Positions 17,359 to 26,383 are shown, numbered from the stretch's first letter. The stretch: 64,000 nt of DNA from Martinezella multihospitum (GCF_900094585.1 NZ_FMAG01000001.1:558001-622000), one strand, 5' to 3'. The notes: a model not told the origin generated them from the sequence alone. Translations and numbers: made by a program.

Positions 17359-18184
17359 GGGCAAATCCTTTCGGGCGTATACGCAGTACGACCGCGCAGA
17401 GGACGGCCACGGTAATGCCGCCGAGGATGGGGCTGAAATAGGTGCTGACCAGCACCTGAGCGGCACCGAAGATGAGACAGGCGGCAGCAAGCGCACCGAA
17501 AGAAGAGCCTGCTACCATCACCAGCATGAAAGCGCCCGTCAGCCAGGCGACACCCATATTGGGATCGACACTAGTCAGCGGCGCGAGCAGCACGCCGGCA
17601 AGAGCGGCAAGGCCGGCACCGATCATGAAAGTGGCGAGCCGCACCTTTTCCGTATCAATGCCGAGTACGCGCGCCAGCATTTCGTTCATGATGACGGCCC
17701 GGGCGGAAAGACCAAGGCGTGTGCCATCCAAAAGAAGGGTAAAGCCGAGGCCCAGCGCGATCGCGGCGACAATCGCGAAAAGGCGATAGGATGAATAGCC
17801 GACGCCAAACAGATCGAAAGTGCCCGGCAGTAGCGCCGGGGTGAACTGCACGTCGCGGCCAAACCAGAGCGTGATGAGCTGGCCGATGACGATGCCAAGA
17901 CCCCAGGTTGCAAGAATGGCATCGAGTGGCCGGCGATACAAAGGCCGGACGATGAAGCGTTCGGCGACACCGCCGAGAACGGCTCCGACCAGGAAGGCAA
18001 AGGGAATGGCAAGCCATGGATTGAGGCCGAACCCGCCGACGACAACAGCGCAGTAAGCCCCGATGGTCAGCCATGCGCCATGCGCGAAATTGATGATCTT
18101 CAGCACGCCGAAGATCGCAAGCAGCCCCGCGGCAACGATGAAGAGAATGGCCGCAGTGCTGACGATATCGAGAAAGAGCGTCAT
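17351..18184 (-). CDS. LivH-type ABC permease (amide importer)
   Basis: A 277-residue inner-membrane permease of the branched-chain/urea/amide importer group. The typical segments are LLAIFGVLKIINFAHGAWLT, ERFIVRPLYRRPLDAILATW and GLAALAGVLLAPLTSVDP. It has about eight hydrophobic spans. It partners with the LivM part of the downstream fusion, which it overlaps by eight bases. It lies 51 bases after the binding protein. Confidence 0.9.
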   Translation of the reverse strand: MTLFLDIVSTAAILFIVAAGLLAIFGVLKIINFAHGAWLTIGAYCAVVVGGFGLNPWLAIPFAFLVGAVLGGVAERFIVRPLYRRPLDAILATWGLGIVIGQLITLWFGRDVQFTPALLPGTFDLFGVGYSSYRLFAIVAAIALGLGFTLLLDGTRLGLSARAVIMNEMLARVLGIDTEKVRLATFMIGAGLAALAGVLLAPLTSVDPNMGVAWLTGAFMLVMVAGSSFGALAAACLIFGAAQVLVSTYFSPILGGITVAVLCAVVLRIRPKGFARA

Positions 18185-18235
18185 TTCTGGAACTCCGATG
18201 CTGGAGGCGGGGCATGTTGCCCCGCCACTTTGGTT

Positions 18236-19384
18236 TCAGAGCTTCGGGCACTGGTTGCCGGGATCGACATCCTTGAAGCTATCGACGACCGCGACGCTGC
18301 CGTCATCTTTTACCTGGCCAAGATACATGGTCAGCGGCGCGTGATGCTGCTTGTTCATCGAGATCTTGCCGCGCGGACCGGTGAAGGATACCTCGGGAAG
18401 AGCCTTGAGAACCTTTGCCGTATCGGTGCTGCCGGCTTTCTCGACGGCTGCCTTGTAAAGGTAGATCGCTTCATATTGCGGGACGGAAAGGTCGTTGGGC
18501 GTGCGCAGTTCCTTGCCGAACTTCTTGTCCATGGCAGAGAGAAACGCCTTGTTTTCGGGGCTGTCGATACCGGTCACGTAGGAAGCTGAGAGAAAGATGC
18601 CCTTGGCATCCGCACCCATGCTCTTGGCGGTGCCCTCGTCGACGGCGAGATTGCCGTAAGGCAGGGTGACGCCGGCCGAACGCAATTGCTTGGTCAAGGT
18701 CACGTTCGGCGCGCCGCCGGCCGTCGAGGTGATGATGGCGTCGGCCCCTGAGGGCTTGATCTTGGAGATGATCGCCGTCCAGTCGCTGCCGTCCATCGGC
18801 AGATATTCCTCACCGACGACCTGAGCGCCGGCTTTTTCGATATAGCCCTTGGCAAAGCTCAGCATGCCGCGCCCGAAGGCATAATCCGAGCCGATCAGGA
18901 AGAATTTCTTCGCGCCCTGTTTGCTCATGAAATTGTCGACGACGGGCGGAACCTGCTGTTCGGGAACCCAGGCATCGACGAAGAGATTGGCGTTGCAGGA
19001 TTTGCCTTCGTAGAAGGATGTGTAGATATACGGCACGTCGCCCTTGGAAATGATCGGCAGTCCGGCATTGCGAGCAGCACTCGTCTCCATGGAGATGACG
19101 ACATTCACCTCCTTCTGGAAGACGAGGGAATCGAAGGCTTTTTGCGCGCCCGCCGCACCGGATGCGTCGTCGGCGATCTCAAGCTCCAGCGGGCGCCCGA
19201 GCACGCCACCCTTGGCATTGATTTCCTCGACGGCAAGTTCGGCAGCCTGAACGACCGATGGCGCGACCACGCTGTTTGCTCCGGAAAGCCCGACCGGTAC
19301 GCCGATCTTGATCGGGTCCGCGGCGAAAGCTGCCGTGGCGTATGCCGCCGATGCCAGGGTGAGGATGATGGTTTTCATTTGCAT
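18236..19384 (-). CDS. Amide/urea-type ABC solute-binding protein
   Basis: A 382-residue periplasmic binding protein. A Sec signal peptide runs to about AAFAA, followed by DPIKIGVPVGLSGANSVV. It belongs to the Leu/Ile/Val-binding (Peripla_BP_6) family and is closest in style to UrtA/AmiC-like amide binders (AAELAVEEINAKGGVLGRPL, PYIYTSFYEGKSCNANLF). It starts at ATG 19384 (or 19378), after AGGGAAC. It is 34 bases downstream of the nitrilase-family gene. The predicted ligand is an amide or nitrile-derived compound; inference from the operon. Confidence 0.88.
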   Translation of the reverse strand: MQMKTIILTLASAAYATAAFAADPIKIGVPVGLSGANSVVAPSVVQAAELAVEEINAKGGVLGRPLELEIADDASGAAGAQKAFDSLVFQKEVNVVISMETSAARNAGLPIISKGDVPYIYTSFYEGKSCNANLFVDAWVPEQQVPPVVDNFMSKQGAKKFFLIGSDYAFGRGMLSFAKGYIEKAGAQVVGEEYLPMDGSDWTAIISKIKPSGADAIITSTAGGAPNVTLTKQLRSAGVTLPYGNLAVDEGTAKSMGADAKGIFLSASYVTGIDSPENKAFLSAMDKKFGKELRTPNDLSVPQYEAIYLYKAAVEKAGSTDTAKVLKALPEVSFTGPRGKISMNKQHHAPLTMYLGQVKDDGSVAVVDSFKDVDPGNQCPKL

Positions 19385-19418
19385 TTTGTTCCCTTTTTCT
19401 TGATTTGGGTTGATATCA

Positions 19419-20264
19419 TTACCCGTAGACATCTGCGCGGCGGTCGCCGAGCAGATGATTGAAGCTGTTGAGCGTGCGGGTTTCCGCCACGCTCGACAGA
19501 TCGATTTGCGCAAGGAGGATTTCCTCGCGATCCGTGCTTGCCGGACCGGACTCCGGCCAGCCTTGAGGGCCAACAATAAGGCTGCGGCCGATGAAGGGTT
19601 GATCGCGCTCGATGCCGATCCGGTCGGCGCAGGCGATGTAAAGGCCGTTGGTGTGGGCGGCAGCCTTGTGCAGAATATTGGCCATCGGCTCGGGAGCGCT
19701 TTCCGCGCCGGCCATCGGCACCCAGTTGGTGGGCACGCAGACCAGCTCGGCGCCGGCCAGCGCCAACTCGCGAAAGGTTTCGGGAAACCAGCCGTCGTAG
19801 CAAATCACGATGCCGATCCGCCCAAAGGGCAGATCGAAAACCGGCAGCCCGAGATCGCCCTTCTTGAAGAAGCGATTTTCATTGTTCCAGAGATGGAGCT
19901 TGCGATATTTGCCGATATATCCCTTAGGCCCGCAGAGAAGAGCGCTGTTGTAAAACCGATCACCGTCCTGCTCGGCGATGCCGCTGACGATATAGAGGCC
20001 GAGTTCCCCGGCAAGGCGGCAGAGCACTTCAGCACTCGCGCCGCCTGGCACCGGGCCGGCCAGTGCCGCAACCTCGTCGCCGTCCAGGAAGCTATAGCCG
20101 CTATCGGCCAACTCCGGCAGGACAAGGATCTCCGCACCCTTGGCTTTCGCCGTCCTTACCAGCCGCTCGATGGCAGCAAGATTATGGATACGATCGCCGA
20201 CGATCGGTTCGAACTGGACGGTCGCGACGGTTACCGTCCGCGTGGTTGAGGCCTTGACGCTCAA
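19419..20264 (-). CDS. Nitrilase-superfamily carbon-nitrogen hydrolase
   Basis: A C-N hydrolase with the Glu-Lys-Cys triad: Glu in LPELADSGY (about residue 51), Lys in YRKLHLW (about 128) and Cys in VICYDGWFPE (about 160). It could be an aliphatic amidase or a nitrilase; position in an AmiC/AmiR operon points to an amide or nitrile substrate. The start is taken as TTG 20264, six bases after GGAG (20274-20271). A TTG at 20282 would lie inside the terminator T-tract and is unlikely. It is the first gene after the antitermination leader. Confidence 0.85.
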   Translation of the reverse strand: MSVKASTTRTVTVATVQFEPIVGDRIHNLAAIERLVRTAKAKGAEILVLPELADSGYSFLDGDEVAALAGPVPGGASAEVLCRLAGELGLYIVSGIAEQDGDRFYNSALLCGPKGYIGKYRKLHLWNNENRFFKKGDLGLPVFDLPFGRIGIVICYDGWFPETFRELALAGAELVCVPTNWVPMAGAESAPEPMANILHKAAAHTNGLYIACADRIGIERDQPFIGRSLIVGPQGWPESGPASTDREEILLAQIDLSSVAETRTLNSFNHLLGDRRADVYG

Positions 20265-20280
20265 TCTTGTCTCCAAACGC

Positions 20281-20320
20281 AAAAAACCTCTGGCACGGAA
20301 TTCAATCCGTGAACCAGAGG
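20281..20320 (-). terminator. Intrinsic terminator in the leader of the amide genes
   Basis: On the minus strand, CCTCTGG (20320-20314) pairs with CCAGAGG (20293-20287), with a second inner stem CACGGA/TCCGTG. Six T bases (20286-20281) follow directly. It lies between amiR and the nitrilase gene, just ahead of the ribosome binding site, where it would stop transcription unless antiterminated. Confidence 0.85.
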
Positions 20321-20340
20321 CTACATAGCCACAATGTGAA

Positions 20341-20372
20341 AGCGGCAGCCCTGCCGCTGAGCAAACCTGCTC
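20341..20372 (-). promoter_or_regulatory. Double hairpin, candidate ANTAR (AmiR) RNA target
   Basis: Two adjacent stem-loops precede the terminator in the transcript. P1 is GAGC-AGGTTT-GCTC (20372-20359). P2 is AGCGGC-AGGGCT-GCCGCT (20358-20341). Both have six-base loops beginning with A. The P2 loop also has G at position 4, as in known ANTAR targets; P1 has T there. Tandem hexaloop hairpins upstream of a terminator are the established layout for AmiR/NasR/EutV control. Confidence 0.72.
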
Positions 20373-20459
20373 GTTGCCATTAAGCTTTCACGTAACGACG
20401 CGACCGTCAAGCGGCTCTGTCAGACATTTTTAAAAATCGCCGAGCGATAGTACCTGGGC

Positions 20460-21083
20460 TTAGAGTTCGCTTTTCCCGCCAATGGACAATCCGAGGCTTT
20501 TCATCGTGTCTTGCGCGGCAATAATCGATTCGGCGATTGTCGCCATGGGAACGCGCTTCGACGTTGCCTGATCGCGCAACAGCTTATAGGCCGCCTCCTC
20601 GTCGAGGCCGTTCATGGCCCGCAGCGCCGAAACTGCTTTTTCGACCAGCCGGCGGCTTTTCAATGTTTCCTCGAGTTTCTGAACCTTGCCGGCGAGCCTC
20701 TTTTCGTAGCTCTGCCGATAACGCGCCAACGCAAACTGTGTAAGGATGCCGAGAGGTCGTAGCGGTTTGCTGATGACGCCGTGGGCGTTGAGATCGATGA
20801 TCGCCTGAAGCGCCGTCGGGCTCTCATAGGTCAGGATGGCGATGATCGCCGTTTGCTGGAGATCGATGATCTGCAGCGCGTGTTCGACGTGCGTGTCCTC
20901 GACATGCAGAAAGACCGTGTCTACGTCGGGAGGCAAGGCCGGTGGCAACGGCCAGGTCGCCCTGACCTCGCAACCAAGGCGTTTCAGATGCGCGATCAAT
21001 GTGTTGCCGTCTTCATCGCGTGGGTGGACGACCAGAACGCGCGCTCGCCGCAGATCCTGAATGATCCTGCTCGGTCCCGTCAT
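20460..21083 (-). CDS. amiR: AmiR-like ANTAR antitermination regulator
   Basis: A 207-residue cytoplasmic RNA-binding antiterminator. Residues 1-120 form a pseudo-receiver (RVLVVHPRDEDGNTLIAHLK, VFLHVEDTH) without a clear phospho-acceptor Asp. A coiled coil (YEKRLAGKVQKLEETL) follows, then the C-terminal ANTAR domain (VEKAVSALRAMNGLDEEAAY, then KLLRDQATSKRVPMATIAES). In Pseudomonas, AmiR is held by AmiC until an amide binds. Here amiC is directly upstream with one base between stop and start, and an ANTAR-type leader lies 90 bases downstream. Strong contextual support. Confidence 0.9.
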   Translation of the reverse strand: MTGPSRIIQDLRRARVLVVHPRDEDGNTLIAHLKRLGCEVRATWPLPPALPPDVDTVFLHVEDTHVEHALQIIDLQQTAIIAILTYESPTALQAIIDLNAHGVISKPLRPLGILTQFALARYRQSYEKRLAGKVQKLEETLKSRRLVEKAVSALRAMNGLDEEAAYKLLRDQATSKRVPMATIAESIIAAQDTMKSLGLSIGGKSEL

Positions 21084-21084
21084 C

Positions 21085-22218
21085 TCAGGCCTCCAGCCAG
21101 ACGTCTTCGAAACGCGAAGCCGTCAGATACGGATCCGGCCGGATCGGACCAGGTGCCTGCCAGGCGATGTCGAACAGCCCATCGGCCCGCGCCACACCGA
21201 TGCGCGGATGCAGCCAGAGATGGCGGGTATCGGCGTCGAAGTTGATACGGCCTTCCGGGGCAAGAAAATCTTCCATGAGAATTTCTTCAGAGATGCGATG
21301 GGTCTCGAGCGAGCCCGCCCGGGCAAGCGCCCGGGCGAAAAGATGAACCTGTGCGTAGGCCGGCTGGGACCAGACACTCGTGGTCACCTCTTTGCCGAAA
21401 CGGCTCTTGAAGGCGCTGACAAAACGGTCATTCGCCTCGTTCTCGACCGTCTGGAAATAAGTCGCCGAGAGAATGTGGCCGGTGCAGGCATCGGCTCCTA
21501 TCTCGCGTATCTCGGTTTCGGCCATGGTCAGACTGGCAATCGGGACCCGCTTGCGATCAATGCCGGCCTCGGCATACATGCGATAGAAGCGCTGTGCCGG
21601 CCGGCCGATAATCGTCGAGAAGATGGCGTCCGGCTGGAGGCGAACGATGTCTGAAATGACCGACCGCAAAGTTTGCTCGTCGGCATGAAGGGGAAGATAT
21701 CGCTCGCTGACGACCTCGCCGCCTTTTGCCTCCACCACGTCCCGCATGACGCGATTGGATTCGCGTGGGTAGATATAGTCCGCGCCGACGAAGAAAATCC
21801 GACGTCCATGGTTGCGCAGAAGATATTCGGCAAGCGCGAAGGTGTTCTGATTGAGTGTGGCGCCGGTGTAGACCACATTCTCGGAATATTCGAAGCCTTC
21901 GTACATCGAAGGATAAAACAACAGCCCGTTATGCCGCTCGACAATCGGCAGCACGGCCTTGCGGCTGGCCGACATCGACGCGCCGAAGATGATATTGACG
22001 TCGTCGTCGGCCAGCAGGCGCCGCGCCAGATTGCGATAGGCGGTTTGATCGCCGCCCGGATCATAAGCGATCGGAACGATGGGCTTGCCAAGCACGCCTC
22101 CGGCCGCGTTGACCTCTTCGATCGCAAGCGCGGTGCCAAGAAAGTGCTCGGTTTCCGTGATTTCGCTGATTCCGCTTCTGGAAAAAAGCACTCCCACCCG
22201 CCATTCGGAGCTTGTCAT
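21085..22218 (-). CDS. amiC: AmiC-like amide sensor / negative regulator
   Basis: A 377-residue protein of the periplasmic-binding-protein fold without a signal peptide, so it is cytoplasmic, as AmiC is. It starts WRVGVLFSRSGISEITETE, with LGTALAIEEVNAAGGVLGKP and LLFYPSMYEGFEYSENVVYT, very like amide-binding AmiC/UrtA. The role by homology is to bind AmiR and release it when an amide is present. It is the first gene of the eight-gene operon; its promoter should lie in 22219-22344. Confidence 0.9.
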   Translation of the reverse strand: MTSSEWRVGVLFSRSGISEITETEHFLGTALAIEEVNAAGGVLGKPIVPIAYDPGGDQTAYRNLARRLLADDDVNIIFGASMSASRKAVLPIVERHNGLLFYPSMYEGFEYSENVVYTGATLNQNTFALAEYLLRNHGRRIFFVGADYIYPRESNRVMRDVVEAKGGEVVSERYLPLHADEQTLRSVISDIVRLQPDAIFSTIIGRPAQRFYRMYAEAGIDRKRVPIASLTMAETEIREIGADACTGHILSATYFQTVENEANDRFVSAFKSRFGKEVTTSVWSQPAYAQVHLFARALARAGSLETHRISEEILMEDFLAPEGRINFDADTRHLWLHPRIGVARADGLFDIAWQAPGPIRPDPYLTASRFEDVWLEA

Positions 22219-22344
22219 CTTCGCCTCTTCCGACGTCGCTGGAGGTTCGATAGCCGGGAATTCTGCAATCCCGCCCGTTCGACCTCCCTACCCTTAGTGC
22301 GTTTCCATAGGATGCTGCAAGCCGGCTGGATGCAAGTCATTAGG

Positions 22345-23820
22345 TTAGCCATCGCCAATGGAAAGAAGTGCTTTGCCGCCATGAACCGATCCGGGCGTCA
22401 CATTGCCGGGTATCGGGCAGACATACGCCTGCCCATCGGTCTTGTCCGCCCATTCAGCCCTGGCTGCGGCCAAGAGTTCGGGCGTCGTCATCAGCGATAG
22501 CCCGGTTGTCGCAAGCGCCTTTGCGGCATGCGCCATGGCCTTGTGGGCGGCTGCGCTCTTTCCCTGGGCGACCACCTGCCAGGTATGAGGATTGGTGCCG
22601 ATCGCCCAAGCCGGCGTCCAGCATTGCGCCGTCGGCGTCACCCAGCTGACATCACCGACATCGGTCGATCCGGCGCGGAAATGCGACTGGCCTTCGAACT
22701 CGCGCAAGCCGAGATGCAGCGGCGTCGATCCGTCGATCTTCGCGTTGGAAAAGACATCTCGCTTGATCTGATAGAGCCGGATGCAGCTCCTGATCGCCTC
22801 GCCGGTAAAGGTTTGCTGAATGGATTTGGCAAAAGCAAGATCCGCCTCGTCGAAGGCGATCGGGCCGAGCGCCATCATATTCTCGTGCATGGCGGTTTCG
22901 AGCGTGATGTTCGGCAAGAGATTGGTCGAAGCCGTGTCGAAGACGATCTCCACCTCCGTTTCCGTCATCATGGCGGCGCCGCGCGCTACTTTCTCGACGC
23001 GTTTGGCAAGATCCAGAGCCTGCGGCATTTCCGGAGCGCGGATCAGATAGAGCACCTCGGCCTTTGCCTGAACGACATTCGCGGCCCTGCCACCCGTATC
23101 GGTGATCGCATAGTGCACGCGGCAATCCTGCGGCATATGCTCGCGCAGGAAATTGACACCGACATTCATCAGCTCCACCGCATCGAGCGCCGACCGGCCG
23201 AGATGGGCCGCGTTCGACGCATGCGCGGCGACACCCTTGAAGCGATAATAGTATTCGATGACCGCGAGATTATTGGTCGAGCGCACCCCGTTGAACGGCG
23301 CCGGATGCCAGGTCAGAGCGGTATCGACATCATCGAACAGGGCGGCCCGCACCATGAAGGTCTTGCCTGAACCGCCCTCCTCACCCGGGCACCCGTAATA
23401 GCGGACGGTGCCGGGGAGATCGTTTGCCTTCATATGCCGGGCAAGTGCGATCGCCGCCATCAGCGAACCGACGCCGAGAAGGTTATGGCCACAGCCATGC
23501 CCGGTCGCACCATCGACCAGGGTTTGGTGCTCAGCGACATCGGCAACCTGGCTCATGCCAGCCAGCGCATCGAATTCGCCCAGAAAAGCAATCACCGGCT
23601 TGCCAGTGCCGAAGTCGCCGATAAAGGCCGTCTCCATGCCGGCCACGCTGCGCCGGAGCGAAAAGCCGTTATCTTCGAGCGCTTTTGCAAGGAGTTCGGA
23701 CGAACGCGTCTCCTCGAATTTCAGTTCGGCAAAATCCCAGATGCTGTCGCTGAGCTTGGTAAAATCCGGCTTCATCGCTTCGATTACTGCCGCAATCGAT
23801 TGTACGGCCTCTCGGTTCAT
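22345..23820 (-). CDS. M20-family amidohydrolase (AbgB-like)
   Basis: A 491-residue metal-dependent amidohydrolase related to AbgB (p-aminobenzoyl-glutamate hydrolase subunit B). Zinc-ligand motifs are GHGCGHN near residue 107 and GCPGEEGGSG near 145; HASNAAHLGRSALDAVEL marks the dimerisation domain. It ends with SVHGGKALLSIGDG. It follows the peptide ABC operon on the same strand after a hairpin and a 127-base gap, so it may cleave an imported N-acyl or peptide-like amide. Cytoplasmic. Confidence 0.85.
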   Translation of the reverse strand: MNREAVQSIAAVIEAMKPDFTKLSDSIWDFAELKFEETRSSELLAKALEDNGFSLRRSVAGMETAFIGDFGTGKPVIAFLGEFDALAGMSQVADVAEHQTLVDGATGHGCGHNLLGVGSLMAAIALARHMKANDLPGTVRYYGCPGEEGGSGKTFMVRAALFDDVDTALTWHPAPFNGVRSTNNLAVIEYYYRFKGVAAHASNAAHLGRSALDAVELMNVGVNFLREHMPQDCRVHYAITDTGGRAANVVQAKAEVLYLIRAPEMPQALDLAKRVEKVARGAAMMTETEVEIVFDTASTNLLPNITLETAMHENMMALGPIAFDEADLAFAKSIQQTFTGEAIRSCIRLYQIKRDVFSNAKIDGSTPLHLGLREFEGQSHFRAGSTDVGDVSWVTPTAQCWTPAWAIGTNPHTWQVVAQGKSAAAHKAMAHAAKALATTGLSLMTTPELLAAARAEWADKTDGQAYVCPIPGNVTPGSVHGGKALLSIGDG

Positions 23821-23909
23821 CGCTCGTCCTCGTATCGTGTTGACGCCGTCTAAGGGCGCACAAAGCCGCTCGCCGCGAAGGCGTTTGGCTTTTCTTCTGG
23901 AAAATAAGC

Positions 23910-23941
23910 TGCCCGCGCCTCAATCCGCATCGGCGCGGGCA
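23910..23941 (-). terminator. Strong hairpin after the peptide-binding protein gene
   Basis: TGCCCGCGCC (23910-23919) pairs with GGCGCGGGCA (23932-23941), a perfect 10-bp stem just past the binding-protein stop (23948). The transcript downstream is only moderately U-rich, so it may be a terminator or a 3'-end stabiliser between two genes of one operon. Confidence 0.55.
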
Positions 23942-23947
23942 AACAAC

Positions 23948-25489
23948 TCAGTCGACCGACACTTCCCAGAGCCGGGCGTTCGACTGCCAAACCGGTTGGC
24001 CTTTCAGCGTCTTGGCCGCGCCCCAGACATCGACCATGTCGTAGAGGAAGATGCCCGGCATGTCCTTCAGCATGAGCTCGTGGAATTCATCGAAGATCTT
24101 TTGCCGTTTGGTCTGGTCGGACTCGACATACGCGGCCTTCATCAGTTCGATCGCCTTCGGGTCGTCCCACATCAGCGAGGCGTTCTTGTCCTTGTCGCCG
24201 ACGTAGAAGGAATACATCAGCGCCGGATCCAGACGTGGCGCGACAGACTGCGAAATGATCTGGTAATTGCCGGAGCGGCGGCGATCGACCTGGGTCGCGT
24301 AGTCGAGCACCTCGATCTGCACATTGAGGCCGATCTGCTGCAGCATGGCCTGCGCCATCACGGCGACCGGGAAGCTCGGCACGTTGCCGCGCTTGTTGGC
24401 GATGATCGAGATTGGCTCGCCCTTGTAGCCAGATGCCTCTAGCTCCTTTTTGGCCGCTTCCAGGTCATAGGGTAGACGCTTCTTCTGGGTCGCGTCGAAA
24501 TAGACGGAATCCTGCGACACCATCGATCCATTGGCCTCACCCGTTCCATTGGATGCCGCGGCAACGAGTTCATCGAGATCGAGCGCCATCGCCATGGCGC
24601 GGCGCACGCCGGGCTTGCCCAGCACCTTGTCGCGCGTCTGGATGTAGAACAGGTTCTTGCCGTTGTTGCGCGCCACGATCAGCTGCATCTTCGGGTTCGA
24701 CTTGATTTCCGGGATGAGATCCGGCGAAAGTTCGGCCGTATCCAGCACGCCCGACTCCAGGCCTGCCTTCACGGTCGAAGGATCGGGAATGACCATGAAT
24801 TTGATGCCATCGGCAAGCGGTCGCTTGGAACCGACCATGCCGTCAGGCTTGCCGTCATTTACCGGCGAGACGTAGTCGGCGAATTTCTTCAGGTGAATAT
24901 ATTCACCCTTCTTCCATTCGTCCCACATGAAGGGACCGGTGCCGATCGGCTTTATAAAGCTGCCGTCCGCGGCGACGGAATCGGGCGAGATCATCCCAGT
25001 ATAACCGCATTCCGGACGCGACATCAGGCCGAGGAAAACGGCGGAGGGCTTCTCGAGCTTGATTTCGACCGTCGATGCATCGATCGCCTTAACTTCGGTC
25101 ACATGCGCAGCACCACCGGCGGCAAAATCGGCGAGGCAGGTCCACTTGGTCTCGGGCTTCAGGTAGCGCGTCCAGTTCCACACCACATCGTCCGCCGTCA
25201 GCAGCTTGCCATTGTGGAATTTGACATCGGTCCTGAGCTTGAACGTGTAGGTAAGACCATCGGCCGAGGTCTCGAAGCTCTTGGCGAGCAGCGGCTTTAC
25301 TTCGCCGCTATTGTTGTAGCCGACGAGCCCCTCGACGATATGCAGGATGACGCCATCGGTATTACCGTCGCGGTTTACGCCCGGATTGTTGCTGCGCAGG
25401 TCCGAACTCTGCGCAACGGTGATATCGCGCGCTGCCGCGGCATTTGCCAATGCGAGCAGGGCCACGCCCGCAAGAAAAAGCTTTTTCAC
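23948..25489 (-). CDS. Peptide-type ABC solute-binding protein
   Basis: A 513-residue family 5 binding protein (DppA/OppA/NikA type). It has a Sec signal peptide (MKKLFLAGVALLALANAAAA), then RDITVAQSSDLRSNNPG, the family-typical LTYTFKLRTDVKFHNGKLLT, and a C-terminal DMVDVWGAAKTLKGQPVW. Periplasmic. It lies in an operon with two permeases, a fused ATPase and a serine hydrolase. The ligand may be a peptide, an opine or another amide; not resolvable from sequence. Confidence 0.9.
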   Translation of the reverse strand: MKKLFLAGVALLALANAAAARDITVAQSSDLRSNNPGVNRDGNTDGVILHIVEGLVGYNNSGEVKPLLAKSFETSADGLTYTFKLRTDVKFHNGKLLTADDVVWNWTRYLKPETKWTCLADFAAGGAAHVTEVKAIDASTVEIKLEKPSAVFLGLMSRPECGYTGMISPDSVAADGSFIKPIGTGPFMWDEWKKGEYIHLKKFADYVSPVNDGKPDGMVGSKRPLADGIKFMVIPDPSTVKAGLESGVLDTAELSPDLIPEIKSNPKMQLIVARNNGKNLFYIQTRDKVLGKPGVRRAMAMALDLDELVAAASNGTGEANGSMVSQDSVYFDATQKKRLPYDLEAAKKELEASGYKGEPISIIANKRGNVPSFPVAVMAQAMLQQIGLNVQIEVLDYATQVDRRRSGNYQIISQSVAPRLDPALMYSFYVGDKDKNASLMWDDPKAIELMKAAYVESDQTKRQKIFDEFHELMLKDMPGIFLYDMVDVWGAAKTLKGQPVWQSNARLWEVSVD

Positions 25490-25518
25490 TGTTCTACCCT
25501 CTTATCTGTCGTTGATCG

Positions 25519-26382
25519 TTACGACGCGAACCCATCCCAGCAGGCACGCGACAGCCTGCCGATCGTCTCGAGCGCCATCGTATATCCCGGCGTGCCGTCC
25601 GGCATGGCAAGCGGCACCTCATCGGTGTAGGCGGAAATAATGTAGAATGGCACGCCGTCGCGATAGACGATGCCGGCATTCATGCGACCACGTTTGCCGG
25701 TACCGCCTTTGTGGGCGACGACCGTGCCGAAAGGCAGTCGGGACGGAATGGCATAACGCAGGATCTGGTCCTTCAGCGTCTGCAGCGCATAGGCGCAGAG
25801 TTCGGCCGAGACGCCGAGCTTTTCCTGAACCGTCGCCGACGTCTGCGCATCGAGGATCATCTGAAGAAGTCCGGCCTGATCGCGCGCCGTGGTCGTGGTC
25901 ACCGACTTCAGCGCATGATCCGGCGACAGGGCGAGCGGCGGGATCAGAAACCGGTGATGCGTGCCGGCAAGGCCGATCGACTTGCAATAAGTGTCGACCT
26001 CCTCCAGCGTCAGACGTTCGAACACCATCTTGGTGCAGACATTATCGCTCAGCACCATCATGCCGGTGATGGCGTCACGCAGTGAAATGACGATACCTGG
26101 GGTCATATAGCGGAACATGCCGCTCGCCACTTCCTCGGCAAAGCGCGCTTCATAAGTAACCGGCTCGTCAAGATCCAGCCGACCCTCCTGTGCCGCCTTC
26201 AGCGCGGCCATCATGATCGAGGTCTTGCGGGTGCTTGCCGAAGGGGTTTCTTCGTCGGCGCCGCGTTCGATCGTTTCGCCGGTCAAAAGGTTGCGCATCA
26301 GGAAGCGGGTTACGAAGGGTTGTGCGTCGCAGATCTCTGCGAGCCGTTCGGCAACCGAAGCGGAATTGGAAAGACTGACCAC
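25519..26382 (-). CDS. Class A beta-lactamase-like serine hydrolase, no signal peptide
   Basis: A 287-residue serine hydrolase with the penicillin-recognition motifs: SxxK in SASTRKTS (about residue 49-53), SDN in VLSDNVC, and KGG in VVAHKGGTGKRG in place of KTG. The N-terminus (MVSLSNSASVAERLAEICDA) is not a signal peptide, so it is probably cytoplasmic. It sits between the fused ATPase gene (1 base away) and the binding protein of a peptide ABC importer. That fits hydrolysis of an imported amide or lactam better than antibiotic resistance. Substrate unknown. Confidence 0.82.
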   Translation of the reverse strand: MVSLSNSASVAERLAEICDAQPFVTRFLMRNLLTGETIERGADEETPSASTRKTSIMMAALKAAQEGRLDLDEPVTYEARFAEEVASGMFRYMTPGIVISLRDAITGMMVLSDNVCTKMVFERLTLEEVDTYCKSIGLAGTHHRFLIPPLALSPDHALKSVTTTTARDQAGLLQMILDAQTSATVQEKLGVSAELCAYALQTLKDQILRYAIPSRLPFGTVVAHKGGTGKRGRMNAGIVYRDGVPFYIISAYTDEVPLAMPDGTPGYTMALETIGRLSRACWDGFAS

Positions 26383-26383
26383 A

